A stretch of 64,000 nucleotides of DNA from Salinicoccus sp. Bachu38 (GTDB lineage: Bacteria > Bacillota > Bacilli > Staphylococcales > Salinicoccaceae): positions 806,001 to 870,000 of the forward strand of contig NZ_CP138333.2 in the NCBI RefSeq assembly GCF_038561955.2, in the 5' to 3' direction. This document shows positions 61,069 through 64,000 of this stretch, piece after piece. The position numbers and the translations under genes were made by a program. The notes under the pieces are model-generated. The model saw only the letters and a program-made list of their open reading frames with translations, did not search any database and was not told the origin of the DNA. Every line of letters starts with the position of its first letter. The first letter of the stretch is position 1.

Positions 61069-61800
61069 TTGAAACCGATATTCCTATTATTCGCAGTTGG
61101 GATGCTGACAGCCTGTGGCGCCGGTGCGAAGCAAAATGTCGACTTCGAGGATTTCAATACTGAAAGACCGATGGTGAACATGATTACACATAAGAGCATC
61201 CAATTGGATTCCTCTATCAAATACACGGACCGAATAACCACTTTGGATGCAGATGACTACCCGGAACATGCTACGGGAACCACGAGCCGGGAAGAAATGA
61301 ACGCGGTCAACGTGGACTACTCCGAAGAGGAGTCGGTACAGATAGAGGATGTGACCCGCAAGGCGGAAGGCATCCAGCAGGAAGTTTCCGGGGTGTGGGC
61401 AGAGACTTTTACGCCCATGTATAACCAGTTCCTATGGCACGGACTCGACAGCGACACGCTGGCAGCCAACCTGGAAGCGATGCATGAGTCCTACGGGGAA
61501 CTGGAAATGCAAGTCGACAGTCTGAAAACGCCGGCATTCCTGGCACCGGAGCATGAAGTGGTGCTTGAACAGGTGAAAGCAGACCTGTATTTGGCCATTT
61601 CAAACCGTACACTGGCACTGATCGAGTTCAAACTGATGAATCAGAATGAAGACTATGCGATGAATGAAGCGATGCTCGACATCCATCTGCAGAACAGCAG
61701 CAAGTACCTCTCGAGTGCTTCCCAGTCACTCAGTCAGCTGGAAAATCTGGAAGCGAGCGCCGGAAAAAACGGTGATGAACTGATCGTAGCTGATGAATAG
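61069..61800 (+). CDS. Lipoprotein of unknown function
   Basis: A 243-residue exported protein. MKPIFLLFAVGMLTACGAG is a lipoprotein signal with Cys at about residue 16. The mature part is polar and mainly helical, with coiled-coil-like stretches (about 150-235: LEAMHESYGELEMQVDSLK, NSSKYLSSASQSLSQLENLEA). The TTG at 61069 has GGGAG at 9 bases and gives a compact signal peptide. ATG at 61051 is an alternative. No family recognised. A strong terminator follows. Confidence 0.75.
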   Translation: MKPIFLLFAVGMLTACGAGAKQNVDFEDFNTERPMVNMITHKSIQLDSSIKYTDRITTLDADDYPEHATGTTSREEMNAVNVDYSEEESVQIEDVTRKAEGIQQEVSGVWAETFTPMYNQFLWHGLDSDTLAANLEAMHESYGELEMQVDSLKTPAFLAPEHEVVLEQVKADLYLAISNRTLALIEFKLMNQNEDYAMNEAMLDIHLQNSSKYLSSASQSLSQLENLEASAGKNGDELIVADE

Positions 61801-61805
61801 CCGAT

Positions 61806-61843
61806 AAAAAAGGTGGATTCCATTTTTGGAATCCACCTTTTTT
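61806..61843. terminator. Bidirectional terminator
   Basis: AAAAAAGGTGGATTCC and GGAATCCACCTTTTTT arms; serves both the lipoprotein gene and the convergent stress gene. Confidence 0.88.
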
Positions 61844-61846
61844 GCA

Positions 61847-62122
61847 TTATTGATTCTGACGATCGCCGTCATTGCCCTTGTCATTCTGGTCGTCACCGGC
61901 ACGTGTAGTCGTATCTTTGTCTGTCATCTCACGGCCCGTGTTGCTTTCTTCAGTGTTCGGGTCGGCGCTGTCTTCACCGCCACCGAAGCGATCGACGACC
62001 TGGTCGCCTTTCTCCTTGACGTTGTCCCATTTATCTTTGACACCGCCATCGCCGTTGCCGTCTTTAATATTATTTACAGCATCTTTTGCTTTATCAAATA
62101 ATCCTTTTTTCTCTTCAGCCAT
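61847..62122 (-). CDS. Hydrophilic stress protein
   Basis: A 91-residue very polar protein: MAEEKKGLFDKAKDAVNNIKDG, then a Gly/Asp-rich stretch and a disordered Thr/Asp/Asn tail. The N-terminal amphipathic helix resembles CsbD/YtxH-like stress peptides. The ATG at 62122 is 9 bases from AAAGGAG; the earlier ATG abuts it. A SigmaB-type promoter lies 40 bases upstream. Probably a hydrophilin-like general-stress protein. Confidence 0.65.
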   Translation of the reverse strand: MAEEKKGLFDKAKDAVNNIKDGNGDGGVKDKWDNVKEKGDQVVDRFGGGEDSADPNTEESNTGREMTDKDTTTRAGDDQNDKGNDGDRQNQ

Positions 62123-62161
62123 AATCAACATCTCCTTTGCGTTAATTCTTATACTATATGT

Positions 62162-62187
62162 TTACCTATATATACAAGGTTCTAAAC
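62162..62187 (-). promoter_or_regulatory. SigmaB-type promoter
   Basis: Minus strand GTTTAG, 14 bases, AGGTAA. Consensus GTTTAA-N14-GGGTAT. Confidence 0.5.
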
Positions 62188-62206
62188 ATGGATCGTCAAA
62201 CCCATT

Positions 62207-62233
62207 GAAAAAGCACCGTCCGATGGACGGTGC
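62207..62233 (-). terminator. Terminator of the CsbD-like gene
   Basis: On the minus strand GCACCGTCC and GGACGGTGC pair around ATC, then TTTTTC. Confidence 0.8.
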
Positions 62234-62242
62234 CGGGGGATG

Positions 62243-62425
62243 CTATTTTTTGTCGTTGAATGCGTCTGTTGCCTTGTCTTTTACGTCGTTCGCAGCGTCC
62301 TTGACTTTGCCTTCCGTCTCCTGACGCTTGCCTTCTTCTTTCGTCTTGTCATCATTCATCATGTCGCCGGCAGCTTTTTTCGCCTTGCCCATGAATTTGT
62401 CTTTTTTGCTTGTATCATCAGCCAT
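62243..62425 (-). CDS. CsbD family general-stress protein
   Basis: A 60-residue hydrophilic helical protein: MADDTSKKDKFMGKAKKAAGDMMNDDKTKEEGKRQETEGKVKDAANDVKDKATDAFNDKK. Matches the CsbD pattern KGKxKExxGxxTxDxxLExEGxxxQxxGKxK. ATG at 62425 with AGAGGTG at 7 bases; the longer frame is unsupported. A near-perfect SigmaB promoter stands at 62474. CsbD is a known SigmaB-dependent gene of unknown mechanism. Confidence 0.85.
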   Translation of the reverse strand: MADDTSKKDKFMGKAKKAAGDMMNDDKTKEEGKRQETEGKVKDAANDVKDKATDAFNDKK

Positions 62426-62473
62426 CAGTAAACACCTCTTCTTATGAATTGTAGTTTTGCTTTCCATAGGTCG

Positions 62474-62499
62474 ATTCCCAGTTCGTGGGAAGGTTAAAC
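62474..62499 (-). promoter_or_regulatory. SigmaB promoter of the CsbD-like gene
   Basis: Minus strand GTTTAA, 14 bases, GGGAAT: full match to the general-stress consensus. Confidence 0.75.
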
Positions 62500-62501
62500 T
62501 T

Positions 62502-62696
62502 CTAACGGTTTCCGGAATCGTATCGATTGTCGTGGAAGACGCTCTTGTCCGTCTCTTCGTCCACATAGAATTCCTTGCGCTTCTTATTTATATCGGAAAG
62601 GACGTCCTCCATGGAGTCGTCTTCGGAATTGCGTTGTCCAAGTTTTTCGTCGGATGATTCTTCGAACATTTTCTCCGTCTTATCCTTTTTGAACAT
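62502..62696 (-). CDS. Small acidic/basic hydrophilic protein
   Basis: A 64-residue charged protein (MFKKDKTEKMFEESSDEKLGQRNSEDDSMEDVLSDINKKRKEFYVDEETDK...), likely unfolded or a short helix. ATG with GGGAGAGG at 7 bases. A SigmaB-type promoter lies 31 bases upstream, and the CsbD-type promoter starts within 3 bases of its stop. Unknown family; stress role inferred. Confidence 0.6.
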   Translation of the reverse strand: MFKKDKTEKMFEESSDEKLGQRNSEDDSMEDVLSDINKKRKEFYVDEETDKSVFHDNRYDSGNR

Positions 62697-62726
62697 GTGG
62701 CAACCTCTCCCTTCCTTTTTATTTCA

Positions 62727-62752
62727 GTACCCGTCGCGAAACGGAGTGAAAC
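62727..62752 (-). promoter_or_regulatory. SigmaB-type promoter
   Basis: Minus strand GTTTCA, 14 bases, GGGTAC. Confidence 0.6.
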
Positions 62753-62788
62753 ATTACCCTTTCGGGTAAAGTGGGGTGAGGTGATGAC

Positions 62789-63232
62789 ATGTATGCAATA
62801 AATGGCAAATTCAATCAGACATTCCGGGATTTCGGGATATATCGGCGGCTCGGCATTGTGAGCGTGACGACGACCCGCTTCAAGGAAAGCGTCATGGGCC
62901 CGGGACCGGGGGATCTGTTTGCGCTGTACAGCACACGCCAGGGTTGGCTTGGCGTCGGGAGGGTGGTGGAACCGGCCGTACCCTTCCGGGATTTCAGGAT
63001 GCATCAGGGCGGCCGGCTGATCGACCAGGATGCGTATCCTTTCAAGGAGATCCAGCGCATCAACCCCCATTTCGGCAAAGAGGAGTATGTACTGCGCGTG
63101 GAATGGCTCGCCATCGTGGATACGGTGGAGGAGGGGGAACTGATCGGCGGATTCGACTCTGATGACCCGGTCATAGTGCTTGATGATAAAACGGAAGCGG
63201 AAGTCTTCAGGGCATTCGACCTTTCCATATGA
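62789..63232 (+). CDS. Hypothetical protein, possible PUA/EVE-like fold
   Basis: A 147-residue protein rich in beta strands. GPGDLFALYSTRQGWLGVGRVVEPAVPFRDF resembles the W-x-G-x-G core of EVE/PUA-like modules that bind modified nucleic acids, but the match is only partial. FGKEEYVLRVEWLAIVDT forms the following strands. ATG with GAGGTGATGAC just upstream. No neighbour indicates its job. Confidence 0.55.
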   Translation: MYAINGKFNQTFRDFGIYRRLGIVSVTTTRFKESVMGPGPGDLFALYSTRQGWLGVGRVVEPAVPFRDFRMHQGGRLIDQDAYPFKEIQRINPHFGKEEYVLRVEWLAIVDTVEEGELIGGFDSDDPVIVLDDKTEAEVFRAFDLSI

Positions 63233-63233
63233 A

Positions 63234-63263
63234 AATAACCCTCTCCAGGTCGGGAGGGTTATT
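63234..63263. terminator. Terminator between convergent genes
   Basis: AATAACCCTC and GAGGGTTATT arms. Confidence 0.7.
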
Positions 63264-63268
63264 ATGGT

Positions 63269-63508
63269 CTACCGGACTTTCTGTTCAAGCAGCGCCTCGC
63301 CTTCATCCGTCAGCTCGATATTGCTGTAGTAGAAGTCGTAGTCGAACGGTATCAATATAATGAGGCCTTTCTGCTCCATCAGTTTCATATGAAAGTCCAC
63401 AGTGCGGATATCATATTCCGCCATGCTCGTGTTCGGATAGTCGAACAGTTCGTGCTTTACATTATATAGTATATTATATTCCAGATTTCTATCGTATGAA
63501 TACTGCAT
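63269..63508 (-). CDS. Small hypothetical protein, winged-helix-like
   Basis: A 79-residue protein: MQYSYDRNLEYNILYNVKHELFDYPN, then EYDIRTVDFHMKLMEQKGLI, a two-strand wing (LIPFDYDFYYSNIELTDEGEALLEQKV). This helix-helix-wing order is seen in small DUF2513-like proteins often met in mobile or stress settings. ATG with CAGGAGTGATC at 5 bases. A textbook promoter with an embedded dyad controls it (63529-63557). Confidence 0.6.
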   Translation of the reverse strand: MQYSYDRNLEYNILYNVKHELFDYPNTSMAEYDIRTVDFHMKLMEQKGLIILIPFDYDFYYSNIELTDEGEALLEQKVR

Positions 63509-63528
63509 ATGATCACTCCTGCCAGAAT

Positions 63529-63557
63529 AGTATAAGAACGTCTGTTCTATTTGTCAA
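63529..63557 (-). promoter_or_regulatory. SigmaA promoter with LexA-like dyad in the spacer
   Basis: Minus strand TTGACA, 17 bases, TATACT. The spacer holds AGAACAGACGTTCT (63535-63548), with the GAAC-N4-GTTC core of the Gram-positive LexA box (CGAAC-N4-GTTCG). The outermost bases differ from consensus. Confidence 0.55.
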
Positions 63558-63592
63558 TGATATTTATTTAGATGTAAATGCCAGGGATTTAT

Positions 63593-63618
63593 GTTTAAAG
63601 ACCTCTATGATGTGGAAC
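63593..63618 (+). promoter_or_regulatory. SigmaB-type promoter of the PfpI gene
   Basis: GTTTAA, 14 bases, TGGAAC, 41 bases before the TTG start. Confidence 0.5.
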
Positions 63619-63658
63619 ACTATATAATGTAACGATATTCTATAAGGAGTGATTGATT

Positions 63659-64000
63659 TTGGCTAAGAAAGTCGCAGTAATCATGACCAACATGGTAGAA
63701 GATGTCGAATATACAAGCCCGGTCGAGGCACTTCAGAATGAAGGGCACGAGGTGGAAGTCATCGCACCCGAAGCCGGAGAAATAGAAGGTAAGCAGGGCG
63801 GCAAGTTCCAGGCGGATAAAAGCATTGCTGATGCAAGCCCGCAAGACTATGACGCAATCCTGGTACCTGGCGGATTCTCCCCAGACTTGTTGCGTGCCGA
63901 CCAGGAAGGCCGTTTCGGCAAATTCGCAAAACACTTCCTCCAGGAGGACAAGCCGACATTCGCAATCTGTCATGGACCACAGGTACTCATCGATACCGAC
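63659..64000 (+). CDS. DJ-1/PfpI family protein, 3' partial
   Basis: First 114 residues of a class I glutamine-amidotransferase-like protein. [23 protein letters not shown] begins the fold; the acidic residue lies in the [11 protein letters not shown] segment, [15 protein letters not shown] follows, and the nucleophile elbow Cys is in [10 protein letters not shown]. Similar to staphylococcal and Bacillus general-stress PfpI/YraA proteins, proposed protein or aldehyde deglycases. TTG start with AAGGAG at 9 bases. The window ends before the stop. Confidence 0.9.
   Translation, partial: MAKKVAVIMTNMVEDVEYTSPVEALQNEGHEVEVIAPEAGEIEGKQGGKFQADKSIADASPQDYDAILVPGGFSPDLLRADQEGRFGKFAKHFLQEDKPTFAICHGPQVLIDTD

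Noticed and set aside
1-64000. CRISPR array, prophage, insertion sequence or antiphage island
   Set aside because: No regularly spaced direct repeats, integrase, transposase, phage structural or restriction genes were recognised.

Overview
The window reads as chromosomal DNA of a low- to mid-GC Gram-positive bacterium (Bacillota). A member of the Staphylococcaceae with raised GC, such as Salinicoccus or a relative, fits best. Supporting signs are strong AAGGAGG-type ribosome sites, many TTG starts, lipobox lipoproteins, an ScdA-type iron-centre repair protein, a BsaA-like glutathione peroxidase, a BCCT osmolyte carrier, CsbD-like proteins behind SigmaB-type promoters, and many Na+-coupled carriers. 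This is an inference from gene content; no rRNA, tRNA, CRISPR array, prophage or insertion sequence was seen.

Region 1 (1-13.1 kb) is the most unusual. A hydroxyproline/proline-type catabolic locus (1612-10169) holds a split multi-subunit FAD/Fe-S amine dehydrogenase, a 4-hydroxyproline epimerase, a degenerate racemase paralogue, an NhaC-type carrier and a DapA-type deaminase. It also carries its own enhancer-binding activator (3435-4799) and its own sigma-54 factor (10181-11386). Three near-identical promoter motifs (TGGCAT-N5-TTTC) lie before the Fe-S/FAD operon, the catabolic operon and the sigma-54 gene itself. The -24 half is classical and the -12 half is altered (TTTC instead of TTGC). 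Well-studied staphylococci lack sigma-54, so this looks like a self-contained regulon. An aldehyde dehydrogenase (11538-13037) beside it could finish the route to 2-oxoglutarate.

Region 2 (13-31 kb) is a mosaic of small units: a YkvI-like carrier, a duplicated lipoprotein pair with a DUF1028 gene, a second DapA-like protein, short-chain dehydrogenases, PPK2, scdA behind an NsrR-type operator, a set of small membrane proteins with odd starts, an MFS carrier, an O-methyltransferase, a candidate small RNA (26020-26147), and a YkoF thiamine-binding gene under a TPP riboswitch.

Region 3 (31-45.6 kb) has a BCCT carrier with a CocE/X-Pro hydrolase, a convergent Xaa-Pro peptidase, a flavin monooxygenase/reductase pair, an operon joining two M20 amidohydrolases to two membrane proteins (38471-42398), then SelO and redox genes. 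Region 4 (45.8-64 kb) has further carriers (SLC13/DASS twice, GltS, YfcC, APC), a formamidase with a zinc-ribbon insert, a PQQ-repeat lipoprotein, and a stress cluster (61.8-64 kb) with several SigmaB-type promoters and a PfpI protein cut by the window end.

Six copies of a roughly 33-bp imperfect palindrome are scattered between genes from 23 to 57.6 kb. Overall the window suggests a heterotroph living on proteinaceous, saline material: peptidases and amidases release amino acids, proline and hydroxyproline, and many Na+-coupled carriers import them.
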